Shown piece by piece: positions 39,770 through 47,337 of a stretch of DNA of 64,000 nucleotides. The notes beneath the pieces are model-generated. The model had not been told where the DNA came from, did no database searches, and saw only the letters and a list, made by a program, of their open reading frames with translations. The translations under genes and the position numbers were made by a program. Where the stretch lies: assembly GCF_000816085.1 (NCBI RefSeq), contig NZ_CP008747.1:248001-312000 (forward strand), read 5' to 3'. How positions within the stretch are numbered: position 1 is the stretch's first letter; every line of letters starts with the position of its first letter. The DNA is from Staphylococcus hyicus (GTDB lineage Bacteria; Bacillota; Bacilli; Staphylococcales; Staphylococcaceae).

Positions 39770-40741
39770 ATGACGACGATTAAAGAAGTAGCAAAATATG
39801 CAAATGTCTCTGTGGCGACAGTATCTCGCGCGATAAATGGGACTGGATATGTAAAGAAAGAAACACGTGACAAAATTGATGCGGCCATTAAAAAATTGAA
39901 TTATCAACCCAATGAAGTGGCGCGATCGTTAAATATGCAAACGTCGAAAATGCTCGGTTTATTGTTGCCAGATATGAGTAACCCATTTTTCACGGTCGTT
40001 GCTAGAGGCGTGGAAGATAAAGCGATGGCGCGAGGTTATCATATTATGATTGGTAACGGTGCGATGGATGAGACGAAAGAACTGAATTATTTGTCAATGT
40101 TTAAAGTTAATCAATGTAGTGGCATTATCGCATCACAACTTTCAACATCAAAAGCCTTTCAAACGCTAAAGTCTTTTAAAACACCGTATGTGTTAATTGA
40201 TCGTGTTTCAGAGGGCGATGCGTGTATCGAGGCAGACCATACGAAAGGTGGAGCGTTACAAGCAGAAGCGATATTAAATGGGCGTGCGGCGCATGTTTTA
40301 TTATTGCATCAAGATTTATCATTTACATCGTTTCGTGCCCGTTTTACAGCAGCACAAGACGTATTACAACAGAAAAATGTGCATGTTGTAACGGAAGATG
40401 AAGCAGAATTAGATGTGGAAAAGTTTGAAAGTTATATCAATGATAGTCACATCGATAGTGTCATTTGTAGTAATGATGTCATGGCGTTAAAAGTCATGAA
40501 ATGGGTGCACAATCTCGGTAAAGTAGTGCCTGATGATGTGCAAGTTATTGGTTATGATGACATCCCTTTTGCTGAGATGTTTTTGCCAAATTTAACGACT
40601 GTCCGTCAACCTGCTTATGAACTTGGGCAACAAGCAGCAGAACAATTAATTAATACTTTAGAAGGTTATGCATCACAAACTCCTGCCAAGTTAAATGTAG
40701 CATTAATTCATAGACAATCAACGAGGAGGTCAAAGAAATGA
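39770..40741 (+). CDS. rbsR: LacI-family ribose operon repressor
   Basis: A 323-residue regulator. The N-terminal helix-turn-helix is typical of the LacI family (TTIKEVAKYANVSVATVSRAINGTGYV), with a hinge near NYQPNEVARSL and a periplasmic-binding-protein-like effector domain (GLLLPDMSNPFF, then VICSNDVMALKVM and IGYDDIPFAEM). The frame opens at a GTG at 39764, but GGGAG is 7 bases from an ATG at 39770. Being first in an operon with ribokinase, ribose pyranase and a sugar ABC transporter, it should be RbsR and release DNA on binding ribose or ribose phosphate. It overlaps rbsK by four bases. Confidence 0.88.
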   Translation: MTTIKEVAKYANVSVATVSRAINGTGYVKKETRDKIDAAIKKLNYQPNEVARSLNMQTSKMLGLLLPDMSNPFFTVVARGVEDKAMARGYHIMIGNGAMDETKELNYLSMFKVNQCSGIIASQLSTSKAFQTLKSFKTPYVLIDRVSEGDACIEADHTKGGALQAEAILNGRAAHVLLLHQDLSFTSFRARFTAAQDVLQQKNVHVVTEDEAELDVEKFESYINDSHIDSVICSNDVMALKVMKWVHNLGKVVPDDVQVIGYDDIPFAEMFLPNLTTVRQPAYELGQQAAEQLINTLEGYASQTPAKLNVALIHRQSTRRSKK

Positions 40742-41619
40742 AAAAAATTTATGTTATAGGAAGTGTATCCATAGATTTGGTTGTGTCAACAAAGGTAGTA
40801 CCTAAAAAAGGTGAAACGGTACTCGGTGAATCATTTTTTACAACACCGGGGGGCAAAGGTGCTAATCAAGCTGTTGCGGCAGCACGACTTGGTGATGATG
40901 TCCATATGATTGGTCGTGTCGGCGACGATGATTTTGGGCAAGAGATTATTGAAAATTTCAAGCGTAACCAAGTGGATGTGACGCACTTGAATGTCGTACC
41001 GCATATGACTACAGGAACCGCACATATTACGTTAGCAGACAACGATAATAGTATTATAGTGGTTCCTTCCGCTAACAACGAAGTGACGTTTGCGAATATC
41101 AAAGACCAATTAGCACAACTTGAGAAAGGTGATATTGTATTACTTCAACAAGAAATTCCAGCTGACACGGTAGCAAGTGTGCTTGCGTATTGTAAACAAC
41201 ATGGAGTGGTTTCTATATTAAATCCTGCGCCATATCGTGACATTGATGAGGCGGTCATTGAAAATGCAGATTATCTTACGCCTAATGAAACAGAAAGTGA
41301 TGCATTATTTAAAGAAGATCTTGATGATGCATTAGAACGCTATCCAAATAAACTCATCGTCACAATTGGTGATAAAGGCGCGCGTTATTTTAATGGTGAA
41401 AAACATGTCACAGTGCAAAGTTTTAAACGTGATGTTAAAGATACTACTGGGGCAGGAGACACGTTTAACGGTGCGCTCGCGGTAGGATTACAAAAAGGAT
41501 TTGCTTTAGATAAAGCCATTGAACTTGCGAATCTCGCAGCGAGTTTTTCAGTGACTGGCATGGGCGCGCAAGGTGGTATGCCGACATGGCAAGAGATAGA
41601 AGGTGAATTCGATGTATAA
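40738..41619 (+). CDS. rbsK: Ribokinase
   Basis: RbsK phosphorylates D-ribose to ribose 5-phosphate with ATP. The 293-residue protein has the PfkB-family signatures: GGKGANQAVAAARLGDDV near residue 40, the anion-hole and catalytic Asp segment DTTGAGDTFNGALAVGL near residue 240, and the ATP-binding TIGDKGARYF. The start ATG follows GAGGAGG and overlaps the rbsR stop; the 3' end overlaps rbsD. Length and motifs are normal. Confidence 0.93.
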   Translation: MKKIYVIGSVSIDLVVSTKVVPKKGETVLGESFFTTPGGKGANQAVAAARLGDDVHMIGRVGDDDFGQEIIENFKRNQVDVTHLNVVPHMTTGTAHITLADNDNSIIVVPSANNEVTFANIKDQLAQLEKGDIVLLQQEIPADTVASVLAYCKQHGVVSILNPAPYRDIDEAVIENADYLTPNETESDALFKEDLDDALERYPNKLIVTIGDKGARYFNGEKHVTVQSFKRDVKDTTGAGDTFNGALAVGLQKGFALDKAIELANLAASFSVTGMGAQGGMPTWQEIEGEFDV

Positions 41620-42001
41620 AACTGGAACTTTAAACAGTAACATTTCAACAGTGTTAAGCCAATTAGGGCATACAGATCAAATTTTGATTGCAGATTGTGG
41701 TTTGCCGATTCCTGATGGTGTTAAGCGCATTGACCTTGCACTGACATTTGGACACCCTTCGTTTTGGGACGTCTATACAGAAGTGTGCAAACATATGGCT
41801 ATTGAAGGAGCAATCGTGGCGGAAGAAATGAAGACGCATAATAGTGTTTTATTTAAAAATTTGAGAAATGACTTTTCAAATATGAAAACTGTGTCCCACG
41901 ATGAATTGAAAATACAATCTCAGCATGTAAAAGCAATTATTCGAACAGGAGAAGCTACACCTTACGCCAATATTATTTTGCAAAGTGCGGTTTTATTTTA
42001 G
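41612..42001 (+). CDS. rbsD: D-ribose pyranase
   Basis: RbsD interconverts the pyranose and furanose forms of ribose so that ribokinase gets its substrate. From the ATG at 41612, which follows AAGGTGA, the protein has 129 residues, the usual length, starting MYKTGTLNSNISTVLSQLGHTD. The family's DCGLPIPDGVKRIDLALT block with the catalytic region, the HDELK segment and the IRTGEATPYANIIL ending are all present. An upstream GTG at 41603 in the same frame is less likely. The gene overlaps rbsK and lies 12 bases ahead of rbsA. Confidence 0.92.
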   Translation: MYKTGTLNSNISTVLSQLGHTDQILIADCGLPIPDGVKRIDLALTFGHPSFWDVYTEVCKHMAIEGAIVAEEMKTHNSVLFKNLRNDFSNMKTVSHDELKIQSQHVKAIIRTGEATPYANIILQSAVLF

Positions 42002-42013
42002 GAGGAATGCGAC

Positions 42014-43510
42014 ATGATTACAATGCGTCAAATCCATAAAGCATTTGGAGAAAATAAAGTTTTACAAGGTGTCGATTTCACATTGAAAACAGGAACCGTT
42101 CATGCCTTAATGGGAGAAAATGGTGCAGGAAAATCGACATTGATGAAAATATTAGTAGGTATGCATCAAAAAGACCAAGGTGATATTTACTTTGATGATC
42201 AACCTAAAGTTTTTAAAAATCCAAAAGAAGCGGAACAAGAAGGTGTGACCTTTATCCATCAAGAATTAAACATATGGCCGGAATTAACGGTTTTAGAAAA
42301 TATGTTTATAGGAAAGGAAATTAAAAATAAGTGGGGCGTGTTAAAAACTAATGAAATGGTACGTCAAGCTACTGCAATTTTTGAACAATTGCACTTTAAT
42401 ATACCTTTACATAAAGTAGCTAAACATTGTTCTATCGGTGAACAACAAATGATTGAAATTGCGAAAGCATTAATGACAGATGCAAAAGTGATTGTGATGG
42501 ACGAGCCGACAGCGACGCTCACCGATAAAGAAATTTCTGAACTGTTTAAAATGATTCGCCATTTAAAAGCGAAAGGTGTGGCATTTGTATACATTTCGCA
42601 CCGTATGGCTGAAATATTTGAAATTGCGGATGATATTACGGTAATGCGAGACGGGAAAAACGTATTTTTTAAACCTGTTGAAGAAACCGCTTACAACGAT
42701 ATTGTGAAAGCGATGGTAGGTAGAGAATTAGATGAACAATATCCAAAGCGTCAGTATCAACCTGAAGACATCATTTTAAAAGTGGCACATCTTTCTAACG
42801 AAAAGCATCAGATTAAAGATATTTCATTCCATTTGCGGAAAGGTGAAATTTTAGGTGTGAGTGGCTTAATGGGTGCAGGACGCACAGAAATGATGCGCAG
42901 TCTTTTTGGTGTTGATAAAGGAGAACGCAAAGTTGAAATTGAAGGTAAAAACGTTGACATTCGTTCACCTGAAGATGCGATGAAACATGGTCTTGCACTG
43001 ATTACCGAAAACCGAAAAGATGAAGGGCTTATTTTAGATTTTTCAATACGTGACAATATGGTATTACCTTCTTTAAAAAGCTTTTCAAAATACGGCTTTG
43101 TAAAAGATAAAGATGCGAATCAATTTGTTGATTCTATGCGCAAGCGCTTAAATATTAAAACCTCACATCAACGGCCAGCATCGACGTTATCAGGAGGCAA
43201 TCAACAAAAAGTGGTGTTAGCAAAATGGATAGGTACAGCGCCACGTATCATTATTTTTGACGAACCGACACGAGGTATTGATGTCGGCGCCAAACGAGAC
43301 ATTTATCAACTTATGAACGAACTGACTGAACGTGGTGTCTCCATTATTATGATTTCATCAGAATTGCCTGAAATTATAGGCATGAGTGACCGTGTTATGG
43401 TTGTTCATGAAGGACATATTCAAGGGGACTTAGTCGGTGAACGCATTACAGAAGAAAATATTATGACACTTGCGACAGGAGGACGTTTAGATGAAACAGT
43501 TAACCGCTAA
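42014..43510 (+). CDS. rbsA: Ribose ABC transporter ATPase
   Basis: RbsA powers ribose uptake through RbsC. The 498-residue protein has two fused ATPase domains. The first has an intact Walker A (GENGAGKST) and Walker B (VIVMDEPTATLTD). The second has a degenerate P-loop (GLMGAGRTEMM), the usual form in CUT2 sugar transporters, with a good signature (LSGGNQQKVVLAKW) and Walker B (IIIFDEPTRGIDVG). It has AGGAGG before its ATG and overlaps rbsC by 20 bases. Confidence 0.93.
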   Translation: MITMRQIHKAFGENKVLQGVDFTLKTGTVHALMGENGAGKSTLMKILVGMHQKDQGDIYFDDQPKVFKNPKEAEQEGVTFIHQELNIWPELTVLENMFIGKEIKNKWGVLKTNEMVRQATAIFEQLHFNIPLHKVAKHCSIGEQQMIEIAKALMTDAKVIVMDEPTATLTDKEISELFKMIRHLKAKGVAFVYISHRMAEIFEIADDITVMRDGKNVFFKPVEETAYNDIVKAMVGRELDEQYPKRQYQPEDIILKVAHLSNEKHQIKDISFHLRKGEILGVSGLMGAGRTEMMRSLFGVDKGERKVEIEGKNVDIRSPEDAMKHGLALITENRKDEGLILDFSIRDNMVLPSLKSFSKYGFVKDKDANQFVDSMRKRLNIKTSHQRPASTLSGGNQQKVVLAKWIGTAPRIIIFDEPTRGIDVGAKRDIYQLMNELTERGVSIIMISSELPEIIGMSDRVMVVHEGHIQGDLVGERITEENIMTLATGGRLDETVNR

Positions 43511-44429
43511 AACGACATTACTTGAAAAATTAATTCCTTTTTTAGGACTTATTTTACTCATAACCATGATTAGTATACTTAATCCGGCATTTTTAGATTT
43601 ATCCAATTTATTAAACTTACTGAGACAAATATCCATTAATGGGTTAATTGCTTTTGGAATGACGTTTGTTATTTTAACAGGCGGCATCGATTTATCTGTT
43701 GGGTCAATTTTAGCGCTGTCTTCAGCCTTTATTGCGTTGTTGATTACAAGTGGTGTGGATCCGATTTTGGCAATAATTATTGGTGTTGTGATTGGATTTA
43801 TTTTAGGCGTAGTGAACGGTATTTTTGTGACAAAAGGCAATATGGCACCTTTTATCGCAACTTTAGCAACGATGACGATTTTCAGAGGTCTGACGCTAGT
43901 TGTAACAGATGGGAATCCTATTACTAATCTAGGAGATAATTATCTATTTCAATTGTTTGGAAAAGGCTATTTCTTCGGAATACCAGTGCCTGCTGTTACG
44001 ATGACACTCGTATTCATCATACTTTTTGTTATTTTACATAAAACAACGTTTGGACGTCATACGTATGCGATTGGTGGCAATGAAATCGCTTCTAAAATTT
44101 CAGGTATTAAAGTCGATCGTGTGAAAATATTCATTTATGGTATTTCGGGGTTAATGGCTGCACTAGCGGGTGCGATTTTAACTTCACGTTTGAATTCAGC
44201 TCAACCAACTGCAGGTACTGCATACGAATTAGATGCGATTGCAGCAGTAGTGTTAGGGGGGACGTCTTTAACAGGTGGAAAAGGACGTATAGTTGGAACG
44301 CTGATAGGTGTACTTATCATAGGCGTTTTAAATAATGGTTTGAATTTACTAGGTGTCTCTTCCTTCTATCAACAAGTTGTTAAAGGTGTCGTAATTTTAA
44401 TCGCGGTATTAATCGATCGTAAAAAATAA
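43491..44429 (+). CDS. rbsC: Ribose ABC transporter permease
   Basis: The 312-residue inner-membrane channel of the ribose transporter. It has about eight to ten hydrophobic segments and the signature of this permease class (TGGIDLSVGSILALSSAF; YAIGGNEIASKISGIKVDRVK; AAVVLGGTSLTGGKGRIVGTLIGV). Its 5' end overlaps rbsA. S. aureus takes up ribose with RbsU instead, so the ABC version here is a difference from that species. Confidence 0.93.
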   Translation: MKQLTAKTTLLEKLIPFLGLILLITMISILNPAFLDLSNLLNLLRQISINGLIAFGMTFVILTGGIDLSVGSILALSSAFIALLITSGVDPILAIIIGVVIGFILGVVNGIFVTKGNMAPFIATLATMTIFRGLTLVVTDGNPITNLGDNYLFQLFGKGYFFGIPVPAVTMTLVFIILFVILHKTTFGRHTYAIGGNEIASKISGIKVDRVKIFIYGISGLMAALAGAILTSRLNSAQPTAGTAYELDAIAAVVLGGTSLTGGKGRIVGTLIGVLIIGVLNNGLNLLGVSSFYQQVVKGVVILIAVLIDRKK

Positions 44430-44448
44430 CAGAAAGTGGGCGTCAGAA

Positions 44449-45366
44449 ATGAAAAAAGTAGTCATATTTATCGTAGCTTGTATGATAGTATTGGCAGGAT
44501 GTTCATTAGAATCTCCGGTAAAAAAAGATAATAGTGGCAAAACGTCGAAGAAAAAATCCGAAATTACAATTGGTGTGAGTATTTCAACATTAAACAATCC
44601 ATTCTTTGTGACGATAAAAGACAATATTGAAAAAGAAGCCAAACAACAAGGAATGAACGTAAAAGTAGTAGATGCACGTGATGACTCTGCTAAACAAACG
44701 AACGATATCGAAGACCTTGTGCAACAACAGGTGGATTACTTAATCGTCAATCCTACAGATTCAAGTGCCATTTCAAGTGCAGTGGAATCTGCTAATCATG
44801 AAGGCATACCAGTTATTACATTAGACCGTTCCGTAGATAAGGGCGATGTCGCGTCATTTATTGCCTCTGATAATGTCGAAGGAGGTAAAATGGGCGGTCA
44901 ATACATCGTGGATAAAGTAGGTAAACATGCTAAAGTGGCAGAATTAGAAGGTGTACCTGGTGCCAGTGCGACACGTGAACGTGGTAAAGGATTCCATGAC
45001 ATAGCTGATAAAGAATTAAATATCGTGTCGAAACAAAGTGCCAAATTTGATCGAGCGGAAGGTTTGAACGTCACTCAAAATATGATTCAAGCGCATCCGG
45101 ACATTCAAGCAATCTTCGCACATAATGATGAAATGGCCTTGGGAGCGATCGAAGCCATTGGTGATAAAGATATTGTTGTCGTGGGCTTTGATGGAAATGA
45201 AGATGCGATGAAAGCGATTCAAAATCATAAATTAGAAGCGACAGTCGCACAACAGCCTCATCTTATGGGTAAAGAAGCAGTCCAAACGATTTTAAAATTA
45301 ATGGACGGTAAAAAAGTAGATAAAGAAATTAAAATACCTTTAAAATTAAAAACACAAACTAAATAA
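44449..45366 (+). CDS. rbsB: Ribose-binding lipoprotein
   Basis: The extracellular sugar-binding part of the ribose ABC transporter. The 305-residue precursor has a lipoprotein signal with lipobox VLAGC (Cys18), then a charged linker, then a periplasmic-binding-protein domain (ITIGVSISTLNNPFF, IVNPTDSSAI, VITLDRSV, IFAHNDEMALGAIEAI, VVGFDGNEDAM). It is the last gene of the operon; two strong hairpins follow. The start ATG follows GTGGGCG, a weak ribosome site. Confidence 0.92.
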   Translation: MKKVVIFIVACMIVLAGCSLESPVKKDNSGKTSKKKSEITIGVSISTLNNPFFVTIKDNIEKEAKQQGMNVKVVDARDDSAKQTNDIEDLVQQQVDYLIVNPTDSSAISSAVESANHEGIPVITLDRSVDKGDVASFIASDNVEGGKMGGQYIVDKVGKHAKVAELEGVPGASATRERGKGFHDIADKELNIVSKQSAKFDRAEGLNVTQNMIQAHPDIQAIFAHNDEMALGAIEAIGDKDIVVVGFDGNEDAMKAIQNHKLEATVAQQPHLMGKEAVQTILKLMDGKKVDKEIKIPLKLKTQTK

Positions 45367-45378
45367 TGCGGTATGGCC

Positions 45379-45410
45379 GTGAGATACATATTTTTATCAA
45401 TGTATCTCAC
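45379..45410. terminator. Hairpin after rbsB (possible terminator)
   Basis: GTGAGATACAT and ATGTATCTCAC form a perfect 11-bp stem with a 10-base AT-rich loop. No T-run follows, so it may be a processing or stability element and not an intrinsic terminator. Confidence 0.55.
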
Positions 45411-45425
45411 GAGCGCCCACAACAA

Positions 45426-45453
45426 ATCCCTGACGTGACCAGACGTCAGGGAT
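45426..45453. terminator. Second hairpin after rbsB (possible terminator)
   Basis: ATCCCTGACGT and ACGTCAGGGAT form a perfect 11-bp stem with a 6-base loop. It is followed by ATTATTG, not a proper T-run. Confidence 0.55.
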
Positions 45454-45696
45454 ATTATTGAGGGTTTTAAAATAGGTTGAACGTATCGGCTGTTACACCG
45501 TATGTAACATACCGCATTTTTAGGAGAACCATATGTGTGTATCGCTTTTGTCGCAATAACCACCCTATTAGGTTGACCTTATACGGGTGAGGTGGATGTT
45601 AATGTAGGGGACCCAACCTACCTCTAAGGTCTTCAGATTTGGACGACGAGCGTGTGTGAGTTATTTCTGAATTACGATGCATTTTTGGAGGATGTA
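45454..45696. other. Non-coding stretch after the ribose operon
   Basis: No supported gene on either strand. GC-richer patches (for example 45560-45640) look unlike the neighbouring AT-rich spacers and may be remnants of older sequence or part of a structured RNA. I recognise no known RNA family. Confidence 0.35.
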
Positions 45697-45796
45697 ATGC
45701 CAGAAAAAACACAGCTCATACTTTTGAAGGGAAATGTGTTCAAAATGTAAGGGTATCATCTTGAACACTTTTAAGATAACATAATTTTTCTGGCAT
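45697..45796. repeat. 100-base nested inverted repeat
   Basis: Outer arms ATGCCAGAAAAA (45697-45708) and TTTTTCTGGCAT (45785-45796) are perfect 12-mers. Inner arms GTGTTCAA (45736-45743) and TTGAACAC (45761-45768) are perfect 8-mers. GTA flanks both outer ends directly, as a 3-bp duplication would. It could be a miniature mobile element or a structured RNA. Confidence 0.5.
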
Positions 45797-45809
45797 GTAA
45801 AATAAAAAG

Positions 45810-45823
45810 TTAGGTTAACCTAA
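45810..45823. promoter_or_regulatory. Palindrome resembling a DtxR/MntR-type box
   Basis: TTAGGTTAACCTAA is a perfect 14-base palindrome whose half-site TTAGGTTA matches that of DtxR-family metalloregulators (MntR/SirR). It lies about 200 bases upstream of msrA; the target promoter is unclear. Confidence 0.45.
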
Positions 45824-46027
45824 AAATAATCTTGAAACAGTTGTTTTATATGAGTTTGTGACGGTGGTTCGAGAGAAATTTGAACGTTTTGTGAAGAAGG
45901 AATTAAAGGTTAAAACGTTGGGTATTTGAAATAATTCATATATGGATAAAATAATTTTGTTTTGAGAAATGTAGAGGTGTTGGATTGTTATGTATAATAA
46001 AATTAACACATGTTAAAGGAGATGCAT

Positions 46028-46492
46028 ATGGAAACCATTTATCTTGCTGGGGGATGTTTGTGGGGCGTACAAGCATTTGTGAAAACATTACCTGGCGTCA
46101 TTAATACTGAAGCAGGACGCGCAAATGGTGCTACGGAGTCATTAGAAGGACCTTATGATGGATATGTCGAGTGTGTGAAAACCGAATTTGATCCGAATCG
46201 TACTTCAGTTGAAGCGCTTATGGGAGCGTTATTTGATGTGATTGATCCGTATGCAGTCAACCGGCAAGGAGATGACGTAGGCCCGAAATATCGTACAGGA
46301 GTTTATAGCATGTGTGAAACACATCTTCAAAAGGCACGTCAGTTCATTGCGCAACGGGCGGATGCCCCTAAAATTCAAGTAGAAGTATGTGCACTTACGC
46401 GCTATGTACCAAGCGCACCTGAACATCAAGATCGTTTAGATCACTTTCCAAATGATTACTGTCACATTCCTAAACATTTATTTATTAACTAA
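46028..46492 (+). CDS. msrA: Peptide methionine sulfoxide reductase MsrA
   Basis: MsrA reduces methionine-S-sulfoxide in proteins. The catalytic Cys is in AGGCLWG at residue 10, where most MsrA proteins have GGCFW. Downstream are the family's DPYAVNRQGDDVGPKYRTGVY block and an EHQD segment followed by a Cys (DYCHIP) that could resolve the sulfenic acid. Staphylococci usually carry several MsrA copies; this looks like a divergent one. The frame opens at an ATG at 46010, but the AAAGGAG site lies after it and 6 bases before the ATG at 46028, which gives 154 residues. Confidence 0.85.
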   Translation: METIYLAGGCLWGVQAFVKTLPGVINTEAGRANGATESLEGPYDGYVECVKTEFDPNRTSVEALMGALFDVIDPYAVNRQGDDVGPKYRTGVYSMCETHLQKARQFIAQRADAPKIQVEVCALTRYVPSAPEHQDRLDHFPNDYCHIPKHLFIN

Positions 46493-46516
46493 TTTTAAAT
46501 GAAATGAGGTGAGCTG

Positions 46517-47314
46517 CTGATTAATCCAAGTGAGTTATTTAATATTTTTACTTCAATGGTTAAAGGTTTGTTTTTTCCGATAATTGTGGCTATTATTCTT
46601 AAACATCTAAATAAATCACATAGTTTATACAAATCAGAAAGGTTAATTGAATATTATTTTAGCAATGTATTGAATTTGGTTTTGAATATATTTCCTATAT
46701 TAATAGCGGTGAATGTTTTTATAAATGTGATTAAAGACAAAGAATCTCTAATTATAGGGGCATTAGGCATAATAATTGTAATGATTATTGTGAATTTATT
46801 TCTTAATACATTATTAATAAAAGGTATGATTAATAGATTAGTATTATTTAAACATAGTGGTGAGGATGAGTTTAGTGTTTTATTAAAGGGTGAACATAAT
46901 TTAATCAAAAATGCTGTAGTATATGGTAATTCTAATTATTATAGTAGAAATGTAAATGATTGGAGTATTTTAAAACCACGTTATACAAATGATAAGCATA
47001 TGGTAGTTACTAAATTAGTTAAATCAGAGTTAATTGACGGACAAATTAAATATATTGAAAGATACAATCCTTTAGGGTTAATGAAAATAAAAAATTGTAT
47101 AGGGTACTTTATCTTGGATGTAGTTTTATATGTTGTTTTCTTATTTTTTTTATTTTACTTGCATCATCAAACCTATATTATTCACATAACTGTATATTTG
47201 ATAAGTACCTTACTAGCAAGTTATATAATAAAAGTAGTATTATTCGCGCGTTTAACAAAATACAATAATTACATTAAAAATGTGTTGATAAAAAAACTAA
47301 ACGAACTTAATTGA
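46517..47314 (+). CDS. Orphan membrane protein, unknown function
   Basis: I do not recognise this protein. It is very AT-rich compared with its neighbours and uses many ATA, TTA and AAT codons, which suggests acquisition from elsewhere. It has hydrophobic segments near the N-terminus (FPIIVAIILKHL), two in the first third (LVLNIFPILIAVNVFINVI; LGIIIVMIIVNLFLNTLLI), a polar middle of about 80 residues, and two near the C-terminus. The first ATG in frame is at 46556, with no ribosome site. A strong GAGGTGAG at 46506-46513 instead points to an unusual start at CTG 46517 or ATT 46520, about 265 residues. Confidence 0.55.
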   Translation: MINPSELFNIFTSMVKGLFFPIIVAIILKHLNKSHSLYKSERLIEYYFSNVLNLVLNIFPILIAVNVFINVIKDKESLIIGALGIIIVMIIVNLFLNTLLIKGMINRLVLFKHSGEDEFSVLLKGEHNLIKNAVVYGNSNYYSRNVNDWSILKPRYTNDKHMVVTKLVKSELIDGQIKYIERYNPLGLMKIKNCIGYFILDVVLYVVFLFFLFYLHHQTYIIHITVYLISTLLASYIIKVVLFARLTKYNNYIKNVLIKKLNELN

Positions 47315-47337
47315 TGTTTAAAATGGGGTGATGCACA

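Noticed and set aside
45258..45563. Minus-strand frame after rbsB.
   Set aside because: It overlaps the rbsB 3' end and strong hairpins and has no recognisable protein features.
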